Source of the DNA: Chloroflexota bacterium | GTDB taxonomy: Bacteria; Chloroflexota; Limnocylindria; Limnocylindrales; CSP1-4 | Assembly (NCBI GenBank): GCA_021802185.1 | Contig: JAKAAV010000145.1 | Location: forward strand, 1-6,248 | Direction: 5' to 3' | DNA length: 6,248 nt | Shown: positions 1 through 5,353 of the stretch, in pieces | How positions within the stretch are numbered: position 1 is the first letter of the stretch | How the letters are laid out: the number at the start of each line of letters is the position of its first letter | Notes under the pieces: model-generated | Databases searched by the model: none | Seen by the model: the letters and a program-made list of their open reading frames with translations, nothing else | What the model was told of the DNA's origin: nothing | Translations under genes and position numbers: made by a program

Positions 1-1
1 G

Positions 2-817
2 GGCTTCCAGACCGCGGGGATCGTCGGCCCTGCCGTCGGCGGTCTGCTCATCGCGACGGTCGGGCCGTCGGGCGCCTACCTCGTCGACGCCGTCACGTAC
101 GGCGCCTCGCTCGCGGCCCTCGTCGCGATCGCCCCGATCCGGCCGCTCGCCGGGGTCGTGCGCCCGGGACTGGCGGCCGTGGTCGAGGGTCTCCGGTTCG
201 CGCGAAGCCGGCCCGTGATCCTCGGGACGTTCATCGTCGACCTCGACGCGATGATCTTCGGCATGCCGCAGGCGCTGTTCCCGGTGCTCGCGCTGACCGT
301 GTTCCATGCCGGCGCCGAGGGGTACGGGCTGCTCGCGGCGGCGCCTGCCACGGGCGCGCTCGTCGGGGCGCTGCTGACCGGCCGGGTCTCGCGGGTGCGG
401 TGGCAGGGCCGCGCCGTGTACGTCGCGGTGCTGATCTGGGGCGTCGCGATCACCGCGTTCGGGCTCGTGGCGTTCTCGCTGCCGCTCGCGCTGGTGCTGC
501 TCGCGATCGCGGGCGCGGCCGACGTCCTGAGCGCCGTCTTCCGCAACACGATCGTCCAGCTGAGCACGCCCGACCAGCTTCGCGGCCGGCTGCTCGCGCT
601 CCACGGGATGGTGGTCACCGCCGGCCCGCGGCTGGGTGACGTCGAGGCGACGGCGGTCGCGGCCGCCGTGTCGGCGCAGTTCTCGGTCGTGACCGGCGGA
701 CTGGCGTGCCTCGCCGGTCTGGGCCTCATCGCGTGGCGGCTGCCGCAGCTCGCGCGCTACGACTCGACGGTGCACGTCCCGATCGAGCCGGTGGGGGCGG
801 CGGTCGCCACCGACTGA
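2..817 (+). CDS. MFS_3-family (EntS-like) exporter, C-terminal part
   Basis: This is a major facilitator superfamily transporter of the MFS_3 / enterobactin-exporter-like (DHA3) group, an inner-membrane proton-driven efflux protein. The open frame runs in from the left edge at base 2, leaving 271 residues. Family members are usually about 400-420 aa, so roughly the first third is missing. Fragment residues 9-14 read GPAVGG, like the GPxxGG motif of TM5, and hydrophobic segments follow at about 24-44, 72-100, 105-123, 137-157, 160-177 and 222-246. The TPDQLRGR loop (189-196) and the GPRLGD motif (208-213) are typical of this subgroup. The charged tail after LARYD is short. A GTG at 158 is internal to the conserved frame and is not the start. 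The substrate cannot be told from sequence. The stop is TGA at 815-817, and a 167-bp spacer precedes the next gene, so co-transcription is uncertain. Confidence 0.85.
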   Translation, partial: GFQTAGIVGPAVGGLLIATVGPSGAYLVDAVTYGASLAALVAIAPIRPLAGVVRPGLAAVVEGLRFARSRPVILGTFIVDLDAMIFGMPQALFPVLALTVFHAGAEGYGLLAAAPATGALVGALLTGRVSRVRWQGRAVYVAVLIWGVAITAFGLVAFSLPLALVLLAIAGAADVLSAVFRNTIVQLSTPDQLRGRLLALHGMVVTAGPRLGDVEATAVAAAVSAQFSVVTGGLACLAGLGLIAWRLPQLARYDSTVHVPIEPVGAAVATD

Positions 818-855
818 GGGGCGCCGGTCGGCGGTGGGCCCGTGGGCTGCGCCCG

Positions 856-880
856 GACGCCACCTCGCCATGCGGGCGTC
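856..880 (+). terminator. Weak hairpin downstream of the MFS gene
   Basis: GACGCC (856-861) can pair with GGCGTC (875-880) around a 13-nt loop, followed by a pyrimidine-rich stretch containing short T pairs (887-910). It lies 39 nt after the MFS stop codon. The stem is short and there is no true U-tract, so this is at best a weak terminator. Confidence 0.2.
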
Positions 881-923
881 GCCGGCTTCACCCACTCTTC
901 ATCGATCCTTGACTGCGGTGCCT

Positions 924-929
924 TACACT
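924..929 (+). promoter_or_regulatory. Possible -10 element for the Bax-inhibitor gene
   Basis: TACACT matches the sigma-70-type -10 hexamer TATAAT at four of six positions and would start transcription near 936, giving a leader of about 49 nt before the GTG at 985. A TTGACT at 909-914 looks like a -35 box but lies only 9 nt upstream, too close for the usual 16-18 nt spacing, so the pair cannot serve together in the standard way. This is a local dip in GC content ahead of a gene. Confidence 0.3.
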
Positions 930-971
930 GGTCCGTGGCTTGAAGGGCCGTCCAAGCCTGATGAGCCAACG

Positions 972-977
972 AAGGAG
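972..977 (+). promoter_or_regulatory. Ribosome binding site that fixes the GTG start
   Basis: AAGGAG lies 7 nt upstream of GTG 985-987. It selects this codon over the in-frame upstream starts at 940 (TTG) and 961 (ATG), neither of which has a comparable SD. Confidence 0.8.
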
Positions 978-984
978 ACACTCG

Positions 985-1752
985 GTGTTCAACAACAACC
1001 GCAACGACCCGTACCGCTACGACGGTAGTGGCGCGCCCGACGCGCAGCGGGGTCCGGTCGGGTACGGCTGGGATCCGCGCGCCGCGTCCGCGCGTCCGGT
1101 GGCCGGGATCCAGGAAGGGTACCTGACCGCCAGCTTCGTCTGGATGTTCCTCGCGCTGCTTGTCAGCGCCATCACGGCGTTCCTGACGCTGTCCAGCCAG
1201 GGCGCGATGCAGCTGGTCGCGAACAGCTTCCTCCTGCTGATCATCGGCGAGTTCGCCATGGTCATCGGCCTCAGCGCCGCGATCAACCGGATCAACTCGA
1301 CCGTGGCCGTGGCGATGCTGTTCGTCTACGCGGCCCTGAACGGCGCGCTGTTCTCGGTCATCCTCGCGATGTACAACGTCGGGACGGTGACGACCGCGTT
1401 CGTCGGCGCCGCCGGCATCTTCGGCGCGGCCGCCCTGTACGGCTACGTCACCGGCCGTGACCTGACGAGCATCGGCGGACTGCTGTTCGCCGGGCTGATC
1501 GGCATCGTCATCGCGTCGGTCGCGAACATCTTCATCGGCGGTAGCACGATGAGCTTCGTGATCGGCGTCGTCGGGACGCTGCTGTTCACCGGCCTCACCG
1601 CCTTCGACGTCCAGCGCATCAAGAACGGCCGCCTCGCGTTCGTCCAGAACCGCGAGAACGCGTCCGTGCTCGGCGCCCTTGCGCTCTACCTGGACTTCGT
1701 GAACCTGTTCCTGATGCTCCTCCGGGTCATGGGAGGCGGCGGCCGCCGCTAG
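985..1752 (+). CDS. Bax inhibitor-1/YccA family membrane protein
   Basis: This is a 255-aa integral membrane protein of the Bax inhibitor-1 / YccA / TMBIM family. Characterised members are pH-sensitive calcium-leak channels (BsYetJ) or modulators of the FtsH protease (YccA). The start is GTG 985, chosen from the SD at 972-977. Residues 1-42 are polar and probably disordered, rich in N, R, D and G. Seven hydrophobic segments follow at about 47-69, 77-98, 107-130, 134-153, 163-184, 189-206 and 226-248. Two membrane-embedded aspartates characteristic of the family are visible: D208 in GLTAFDVQ and D237 in LYLDFVNLF. They correspond to the di-aspartyl pH sensor (D171/D195) described for BsYetJ. 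The protein ends in a short G- and R-rich tail (MGGGGRR). The gene stands alone between a weak promoter and a strong terminator, so it is probably monocistronic. Family assignment is firm; the physiological role here is unknown. Confidence 0.9.
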   Translation: MFNNNRNDPYRYDGSGAPDAQRGPVGYGWDPRAASARPVAGIQEGYLTASFVWMFLALLVSAITAFLTLSSQGAMQLVANSFLLLIIGEFAMVIGLSAAINRINSTVAVAMLFVYAALNGALFSVILAMYNVGTVTTAFVGAAGIFGAAALYGYVTGRDLTSIGGLLFAGLIGIVIASVANIFIGGSTMSFVIGVVGTLLFTGLTAFDVQRIKNGRLAFVQNRENASVLGALALYLDFVNLFLMLLRVMGGGGRR

Positions 1753-1816
1753 CCGCTCGGGCTCGCGAGCCTCCGCACGCGAGGCGACCTGGACCGACCG
1801 ACTCGACCGACTCTGA

Positions 1817-1850
1817 CGACCCCGGGCACGCACCCGGGGTCGTTTCGTTC
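1817..1850 (+). terminator. Intrinsic terminator after the Bax-inhibitor gene
   Basis: A perfect 10-bp stem (CGACCCCGGG 1817-1826 with CCCGGGGTCG 1833-1842) closes a 6-nt loop and is followed by TTTCGTTC. It begins 65 nt after the stop at 1752. A long GC stem plus a T-rich tail makes it the most convincing terminator in the window. Confidence 0.8.
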
Positions 1851-1995
1851 CCCGGGTTTCGGCGCTCGCGGCCCCGGTTTCGGCTCGCGCGTCCCGGGTT
1901 CCGGCGCTCGCGTCCCGGCCCCGGCTTCGTGTCCGGGTTCCGGCGCGCGCGGCCCACGGTTCCGGCGCGCGCGTCCCGGGTTCTGGCGCTCGCGT
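1851..1995. repeat. Degenerate 21-bp tandem repeat array
   Basis: About six imperfect units repeat with a period near 21 bp. Each follows the pattern CCCGGGTTCCGG, then CGCTCGCGT or CGCGCGCGT. Clear units are 1851-1872, 1873-1892, 1893-1913, 1933-1953, 1954-1974 and 1975-1995, with a broken unit at 1914-1932. The array begins immediately after the terminator tail. A 21-bp period equals seven codons, so it keeps several frames open on both strands, but none has an SD or a recognisable protein. Confidence 0.75.
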
Positions 1996-2069
1996 TGCCG
2001 CTCCCGCGGCGCGTTCCCGTTCCGGCGCCCGGTTTCGCCTCCCGCCCCTTGCGTCCGCGATCCCGGCGT

Positions 2070-2110
2070 CGCCAGGCCGAACCCCGCCCGCCGCCAGGCC
2101 GAACCTCGCC
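2070..2110. repeat. Pair of 19-bp direct repeats, period 22 bp
   Basis: CGCCAGGCCGAACCCCGCC (2070-2088) and CGCCAGGCCGAACCTCGCC (2092-2110) differ at one position and are separated by 3 nt. They lie 43 bp upstream of the dehydrogenase start, within its likely promoter region. They could be a paired operator or a replication-slippage duplication. Confidence 0.8.
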
Positions 2111-2142
2111 GCTACCATGCCCCCGTCGGCAGTCGAACATCC

Positions 2143-2147
2143 GGAGG
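2143..2147 (+). promoter_or_regulatory. Ribosome binding site for the dehydrogenase
   Basis: GGAGG sits 5 nt before ATG 2153-2155. It supports that start over the in-frame ATG at 2117, which has no SD and would add 12 residues ahead of the conserved Rossmann strand. Confidence 0.75.
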
Positions 2148-2152
2148 GTGGC

Positions 2153-3028
2153 ATGGATCGCGTCGGGTTCGCGGGTCTCGGGACCATGGGTGCGGCGATG
2201 GCCGCGAACCTGCTCCGCGCCGGATACCCGCTCCGGGTCTGGAACCGCACGCCCGGCAAGGCCGGCGCGCTGGTCGACATCGGGGCGGTCGAGGCCCGAT
2301 CCCCGCGCGAGCTGGCGGCCGAGGTCGACATCGTCGTGATCTGCGTCTCGGACACGCCCGACGTCGAGGCGGTCCTGTTCGGACCCGACGGCATCGCGGA
2401 CGGGGCACCCGAGGGCACGCTCGTCATCGACTGCTCGACGATCAGCCCGAGCGCCACCCGCGACTTCGCCGCGCGACTGCGGGAGCGCGGCGTGGCGATG
2501 ATCGACGCGCCCGTGTCGGGCGGGTCGGAGGGTGCGATCCACGCGACGCTCACGATCATGGTCGGCGGCGAGCCGGACGACGTCGCGCGTGGCCACGCGG
2601 TGCTGGCGGCGATGGGCCGGACCGTGACGCACATGGGTCCGGTCGGCGCCGGCCAGGCGACGAAGGCCGTGAACCAGGTGATCATCAGCGGCACGTACCT
2701 GGGTGTGGCCGAGGGGATCGTGCTCGCGATGAAGGCGGGCCTCGACCCGGATGCGGTCGTGAGCGCGCTGAGCGGCGGCGCGGCCCAGTCGTGGGTGCTC
2801 GCGAACCGGAGCGGCCGGATGATCGAGAACCTCTACCCGCTCGGCTTCAAGGTGAGCCTGCACCGGAAGGATCTCGCGATCGCGCTCGAGCTCGCGCGCG
2901 AGGCCGGGGTGTCACTGCCCGTCACGGGACTCGCCGCGCAGCTCGAGAACGGGCTCGTGGCGCACGGCCACGGCGACGACGACATGTCGGCGCTGGCCCG
3001 GTCGATCCGCGAGCTGTCGGGGATGTGA
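2153..3028 (+). CDS. 3-hydroxyisobutyrate dehydrogenase family NAD(P)-dependent oxidoreductase
   Basis: This complete 291-aa cytosolic enzyme belongs to the beta-hydroxyacid dehydrogenase family (3-hydroxyisobutyrate dehydrogenase, tartronate semialdehyde reductase, glyoxylate/succinic semialdehyde reductase). The family oxidises beta-hydroxyacids or reduces the matching semialdehydes. The N-terminal Rossmann motif is GLGTMG at residues 8-13. N31-R32 at the end of strand beta-2 suggests a preference for NADP(H). DCSTISP (93-99) and the substrate-binding signature DAPVSGG (118-124) follow. The catalytic lysine is K171 in GQATKAVNQ, with N174 beside it, and the C-terminal helical domain carries the conserved K239-D240. 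All key residues are present and the length is normal, so the enzyme should be active. Neighbouring genes give no pathway, and the exact substrate cannot be decided; glyoxylate/succinic semialdehyde reductase is as likely as valine catabolism. The gene appears to be transcribed alone. Confidence 0.92.
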   Translation: MDRVGFAGLGTMGAAMAANLLRAGYPLRVWNRTPGKAGALVDIGAVEARSPRELAAEVDIVVICVSDTPDVEAVLFGPDGIADGAPEGTLVIDCSTISPSATRDFAARLRERGVAMIDAPVSGGSEGAIHATLTIMVGGEPDDVARGHAVLAAMGRTVTHMGPVGAGQATKAVNQVIISGTYLGVAEGIVLAMKAGLDPDAVVSALSGGAAQSWVLANRSGRMIENLYPLGFKVSLHRKDLAIALELAREAGVSLPVTGLAAQLENGLVAHGHGDDDMSALARSIRELSGM

Positions 3029-3049
3029 CTCGGGGTAGGGGCCGAGACG

Positions 3050-3075
3050 CGGCCGACCGGGGAGCGGGTCGGCCG
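3050..3075. terminator. Hairpin in the convergent spacer, dehydrogenase side
   Basis: CGGCCGACC (3050-3058) pairs perfectly with GGTCGGCCG (3067-3075) across an 8-nt loop, 22 nt after the dehydrogenase stop. There is no U-tract on either strand. Its position between convergent genes suggests a termination role, but the sequence does not prove it. Confidence 0.45.
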
Positions 3076-3095
3076 TCCGTCGCGTGGTCAGTCGG

Positions 3096-3121
3096 CGGTC
3101 GGAACCGTGTTCCGTCGACCG
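3096..3121. terminator. Hairpin directly after the SIMPL gene stop
   Basis: Outer arms CGGTC (3096-3100) and GACCG (3117-3121), and inner arms GGAAC (3101-3105) and GTTCC (3109-3113), form a stem with a 3-nt bulge (3114-3116) and a 3-nt loop. It abuts the stop codon of the - strand SIMPL gene at 3122-3124. No T-rich tail follows on the - strand. Confidence 0.35.
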
Positions 3122-3886
3122 TCAGTCGATCGCGTACGACACGTCGACGTCCACCGTCACGTCGAATGAGCCGGGCACGATCGAGAGGGACATGTCCTTG
3201 GCCGCGCCCGCCGCGTACGCCGGCACCGCGGTGGGCATCGGCGAGGAGGTCTCGGTCAGGGCGATCGGCGCGCCGAGCGTGACGCCGGCGGCCTTCGCGA
3301 GCGCCTCGGCCTTCTGCTTCGCGTCGGCGACGGCCAGGGTGCGAGCCTGCGCCGTCGCGGCGTCCTGGTCGGCGACGGAGAGCGAGACGCCCTGGATCTG
3401 CGTGGCGCCGGCGGACACGGCATCGTCGATGAGCGAGCCCGTGTCGGACAGCTTCCGGACCTTGACCTGCAGCGACTGCGACGCGTGGTAGCCGGTCATC
3501 TTCTGCGAGCCGTTGCTGTAGTCGTACACCGCGCCGAGCGAGACGTTGACGGTCGCCATGTCGGCCGGGGCGATCCCGTGCTTCTTGACGGCGGCGATGA
3601 CGGCGTTCATCAGCGCCGATGCGTTCGCCTGCGCCGTCTTGGCCGACGAGGACTGCGCGTCGGCGCCGAGGACGACCGTCGCCATGTCGGGCGTGAGCGT
3701 GACCGTGCCCGTCCCGTGGACCGTGATCGCCGGCTCAGCCGACGAACCGGTGACGGCGGGGAGTTGCTGGCCGCCCGTCCGCGGCGTCGTCATGGATGCC
3801 AGGGCCGGCGACGCGAGCGCGGCGGCCGCCAGCACGAGCGCGGACAGCGCAAGGAACGTCGATGGCGCGAAGGGCGTGCGTCGCAT
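3122..3886 (-). CDS. Secreted SIMPL (DUF541) domain protein
   Basis: This 254-aa exported protein carries a SIMPL/DUF541 domain, the family of E. coli YggE and mammalian SIMPL. Bacterial members are periplasmic or cell-surface proteins linked to oxidative-stress tolerance, but their biochemical activity is not settled. The N-terminus is a classical Sec signal peptide: basic MRR, a hydrophobic core at about 11-25, and a likely signal peptidase I cut after ALA at residue 30. A short linker rich in T, S and G follows. The domain runs from about 51 to 252, opening with GTGTVTLTPDMATV and containing the long helix ADAKQKAEALAKAAGV followed by LGAPIAL, as usual for the family. The ATG at 3884-3886 is preceded by a near-ideal SD, GGAGGTGA, with 6-nt spacing. 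It lies 113 bp downstream of vapC on the same strand, so it may have its own promoter or receive read-through. It converges on the dehydrogenase gene. Confidence 0.9.
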   Translation of the reverse strand: MRRTPFAPSTFLALSALVLAAAALASPALASMTTPRTGGQQLPAVTGSSAEPAITVHGTGTVTLTPDMATVVLGADAQSSSAKTAQANASALMNAVIAAVKKHGIAPADMATVNVSLGAVYDYSNGSQKMTGYHASQSLQVKVRKLSDTGSLIDDAVSAGATQIQGVSLSVADQDAATAQARTLAVADAKQKAEALAKAAGVTLGAPIALTETSSPMPTAVPAYAAGAAKDMSLSIVPGSFDVTVDVDVSYAID

Positions 3887-3892
3887 GGTCGT

Positions 3893-3900
3893 TCACCTCC
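3893..3900 (-). promoter_or_regulatory. Strong Shine-Dalgarno of the SIMPL gene
   Basis: On the - strand this reads GGAGGTGA, 6 nt before the ATG. It is the best SD in the window and suggests high translation of the exported protein. Confidence 0.85.
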
Positions 3901-3902
3901 AA

Positions 3903-3928
3903 GCGGGGGCCGGTCGCGGGGGCCGGTC
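3903..3928. repeat. Exact 13-bp tandem duplication in the SIMPL leader
   Basis: GCGGGGGCCGGTC occurs twice head to tail (3903-3915, 3916-3928), immediately upstream of the SIMPL SD. It lies in the 113-bp spacer between vapC and the SIMPL gene. A recent slippage event is the simplest explanation. Confidence 0.85.
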
Positions 3929-3999
3929 GCGTACGCCTGACGCTCGAGCGGGCGGTTCGGTTCCCGGCGACGTCGAGCGGCCGAAGCCAGCTCGCCCGA

Positions 4000-4440
4000 T
4001 CAGGATTGGCGCAGCCGACCGAGCTGGTCCGGGAGCGCCAGCGTCTCGCACCCTTCGTCGCCTGCCATCGCGACGAGATGAGCGTCGGATGTCGCCAGCC
4101 GCTCGTGGCGCGACATCGCCGCCGCCAGCGCGAGACAGTCGGGGAGCGAGACCGGGCGCGACGCTCGGTGATGGTGCCTGGCGCGAAGCAGCCCCGCGGC
4201 GCGCGCGATCCCGGCGTCCACGTCGATCACCGAGACCGACTCGAGCACGAGCTCGAGGGCGGAAGCCGCCTCCCCCTCCGGCACGCTCTTCACGCGCACG
4301 AGCACGTCGACACACTCGGCGAGGCTCACGCTGACGATCGCGATGGGATCCGCGTCATCCCGCAGCAGCGCTTCGACGATCGGCCGGGCGGGCTCGTCGG
4401 TGAGGAACGCGATGACGGCCTGCGCGTCGAGGACGGTCAA
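4000..4440 (-). CDS. vapC: VapC-like PIN-domain ribonuclease toxin
   Basis: This 146-aa PIN-domain protein is the toxin of a type II VapBC system. Members are Mg2+/Mn2+-dependent ribonucleases that cut tRNA or rRNA and arrest growth when the antitoxin is degraded. The four acidic PIN positions are all present: D5 in VLDAQAVIAFL, E42 in SLAECVDVL, D101 in SLPDCLALAAA and D119 in LATSDAHL. The toxin should therefore be catalytically competent. Length is typical (about 130-145 aa). The start is TTG at 4438-4440, overlapping the antitoxin stop TGA (4437-4439) in a TTGA tetranucleotide, so translation is probably coupled to vapB and no separate SD is needed. A weak start under coupling fits the usual excess of antitoxin over toxin. 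The target RNA cannot be predicted. Confidence 0.9.
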   Translation of the reverse strand: MTVLDAQAVIAFLTDEPARPIVEALLRDDADPIAIVSVSLAECVDVLVRVKSVPEGEAASALELVLESVSVIDVDAGIARAAGLLRARHHHRASRPVSLPDCLALAAAMSRHERLATSDAHLVAMAGDEGCETLALPDQLGRLRQS

Positions 4441-4700
4441 GAGCGCGCGGCCGCCTGCCCGTGCCGGTGTTCCTCCGCGAGCGCCTCCTCTTCGCGGAGC
4501 TGCGCCCGGATCTCGTCAGTCCCGGGGGCTCGATAGGCGGCAAGTGAGCCGGCGGCTGCTGCGATCGGGTCGTCCGGGACGGGCTGGATCGCGATCTCGT
4601 CCCCGCGGTCGATCAGGCGCACGCGCCGAGTGCCCCACCGGCGCCGGACCGACGCCGGGATCGACACCTGCCCCCCGCTCGAGATGGGGATCGTCTTCAT
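4437..4700 (-). CDS. vapB: VapB-like AbrB-family antitoxin
   Basis: This 87-aa protein is the antitoxin partner of the downstream PIN toxin. Residues 1 to about 45 form an AbrB/SpoVT swapped-hairpin DNA-binding domain; the pattern ISSGGQVSIPASVRRRWG, then VRLIDRGDEIAIQPV, is diagnostic. The C-terminal part is acidic and helical (TDEIRAQLREEEALAEEH) and is the likely toxin-binding segment. The start ATG at 4698-4700 is placed at the family's conserved beginning (MKTIPISSGGQ). The frame stays open upstream to 4817, but that extension (MLAIRCGAKP...) matches nothing in the family. No SD precedes 4700; instead TAGACT lies 7 nt upstream, suggesting a leaderless message. It overlaps vapC by 4 bp and probably autoregulates the operon, as is known for VapB proteins. 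Confidence 0.88.
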   Translation of the reverse strand: MKTIPISSGGQVSIPASVRRRWGTRRVRLIDRGDEIAIQPVPDDPIAAAAGSLAAYRAPGTDEIRAQLREEEALAEEHRHGQAAARS

Positions 4701-4707
4701 GAGAGGC

Positions 4708-4713
4708 AGTCTA
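4708..4713 (-). promoter_or_regulatory. vapB -10 element, leaderless-type
   Basis: The - strand reads TAGACT, four of six matches to TATAAT, then seven bases, then the vapB ATG. A transcript starting about 7 nt after a -10 box would begin at or within a base or two of the A of the ATG. No convincing -35 box is seen at 17 nt. The absence of an SD agrees with leaderless translation. Confidence 0.5.
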
Positions 4714-4755
4714 ATGCAAGGCAAGACGCGCGTGGCATTGAAGAGTTGCTCTTGC
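4713..4755. promoter_or_regulatory. Dyad symmetries upstream of vapB, possible operator
   Basis: AATGC (4713-4717) is mirrored by GCATT (4735-4739), and AAGAG (4741-4745) by CTCTT (4749-4753). Together they cover the -35 to -50 zone of the inferred vapB promoter. VapBC complexes with AbrB-type antitoxins commonly bind inverted repeats at this position. The arms are only 5 bp, so this is suggestive only. Confidence 0.3.
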
Positions 4756-4855
4756 ACAGTGACCTCGCGTGCGCCCCGCCTGGCGGCGGGCTTCGCGCCG
4801 CAGCGGATCGCCAGCAATCAGGAGCCCTGTCGCAGTGCCGGCGGCGGACACGGAG

Positions 4856-4899
4856 CCAGGTCCGGGCCAGGTCCGGGCCAGGTCCGGGCCAGGTCCGGC
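4856..4899. repeat. Four tandem 11-bp repeats
   Basis: CCAGGTCCGGG is repeated four times without gaps (4856-4866, 4867-4877, 4878-4888, 4889-4899). The first three copies are identical and the last differs only in its final base. The period is not a multiple of three, so the array is unlikely to lie in a conserved reading frame. Near-identity of the copies implies recent expansion or homogenisation. Confidence 0.92.
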
Positions 4900-4920
4900 G
4901 CGTCCTCGATGCGAACGAGG

Positions 4921-4956
4921 GGCCTCGATATCCCCTGGTGGCCTCGATATCCCCTG
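4921..4956. repeat. Exact 17-bp direct repeat containing GATATC
   Basis: GGCCTCGATATCCCCTG occurs at 4921-4937 and again at 4940-4956, a 19-bp period. The AT-containing core GATATC stands out against the GC-rich surroundings. The second copy runs into the left arm of the spaced inverted repeat. Confidence 0.92.
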
Positions 4957-5185
4957 TGGCATTGCCGGGGCGGGTTGGACGCGCTCTAGGCGCGTGGCCG
5001 GCCCGCGGAGCTGGGCTCGCCGCCGCTTTCGCCTCCGGTCAACGGCGCGGACGTGCCCGGGGACCCCTTCCAGGGACGTCCGGCAGCTCAGATCGCGTCG
5101 CGCGGGGCCCTCGGCTCGCCGCTCGAGCGTCCGGTGGTGGGCCTTGACCCCTCGCCAGCCCCACCGGCAATGCTGTGGAGGATAT
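4947..5185. repeat. Spaced imperfect inverted repeat bounding about 240 bp
   Basis: The left arm is ATATCC, six bases, then GCATTGCCGG (4947-4968). The right arm is CCGGCAATGC, six bases, then GGATAT (5164-5185). The two matching blocks are exactly complementary and the six-base gaps are symmetric, giving 16 fixed matches over 22 positions; the arms decay further inward. The layout resembles terminal inverted repeats of a small non-autonomous element, but I see no target-site duplication and no transposase. Chance in GC-rich DNA remains possible. Confidence 0.4.
4979..4995. other. Small perfect hairpin ACGCGC/GCGCGT
   Basis: ACGCGC (4979-4984) pairs with GCGCGT (4990-4995) across the 5-nt loop TCTAG. 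It lies just inside the left arm of the spaced inverted repeat. No T-tract follows, so it is not a typical terminator. Confidence 0.4.
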
Positions 5186-5198
5186 TGGCCGCGCTATC

Positions 5199-5298
5199 GT
5201 GCCGCTTCGGGCCGTGGCCGACGCCGCCTCGCGCGCCCGGCCGCGCGATCGTGCCGCTTCGCGCGCCGTGGCCGGTGCCGCTTCGGGCGCCGTGGCCG
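5199..5298. repeat. Imperfect 24-bp tandem repeats
   Basis: Two adjacent 24-bp copies (5251-5274 and 5275-5298) start GTGCCGCTTCG and end CCGTGGCCG, and differ at one base. A third copy at 5199-5220 lacks two bases in the middle, and a more diverged one lies at 5221-5243. The absence of unique spacers rules out a CRISPR array. The 24-bp period keeps frames open, but the encoded peptides are low-complexity. Confidence 0.85.
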
Positions 5299-5304
5299 GC
5301 GCGG

Positions 5305-5339
5305 CGACCCATTGGCGCCTTCCGCCGACCATTGCGCCT
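5305..5339. repeat. Diverged 21-bp-period direct repeat
   Basis: CGACCCATTGGCGCCT (5305-5320) and CGACCATTGCGCCT (5326-5339) differ by two single-base indels. They directly follow the 24-bp array. Confidence 0.55.
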
Positions 5340-5353
5340 GGCACCGCAGACAC

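Larger units (their letters stand above)
1753..2152. other. 400-bp gene-free spacer
   Basis: This is the spacer between the Bax-inhibitor gene and the dehydrogenase gene. It holds the intrinsic terminator, the 21-bp array and the 22-bp-period duplication. From 1851 to 2110 it is almost pure G+C with short pyrimidine runs. The only promoter-like hexamer I see for the dehydrogenase gene is TACCAT (2113-2118), which has no matching -35 box. The long open frames crossing this stretch on both strands are low-complexity and rich in R, P and G. Confidence 0.7.

Noticed and set aside
909..929. TTGACT and TACACT as a complete sigma-70 promoter
   Set aside because: Only 9 nt separate the hexamers. The -10 alone was kept at low confidence.
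2117..2152. Upstream ATG for the dehydrogenase gene
   Set aside because: It adds 12 residues not expected before the Rossmann strand and lacks an SD, while ATG 2153 has GGAGG at 5 nt.
757..2694. Long open frame (645 codons) on the - strand
   Set aside because: It lies antisense to the Bax-inhibitor and dehydrogenase genes, both of which have clear family motifs. Its translation is low-complexity (E, R, A, G) and it has no SD. It is a frame kept open by high GC.
1727..2863. Second long - strand open frame with seven-residue repeats
   Set aside because: The repeats come from the 21-bp array. The rest mirrors the dehydrogenase coding region, and no protein family is recognisable.
4701..4817. 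Longer N-terminus for the VapB antitoxin
   Set aside because: The extension does not match AbrB-type antitoxins, and the conserved MKTIPISSGGQ start lies at 4700 with a suitable -10 element.
5199..5298. CRISPR-like repeats
   Set aside because: Copies are directly adjacent or diverged with no unique spacers, and there are no cas genes nearby.
5039..5353. - strand open frame (104 codons) in the same spacer
   Set aside because: Composed mainly of A, R, P and G with runs derived from the 24-bp repeats; no start signal or motif.
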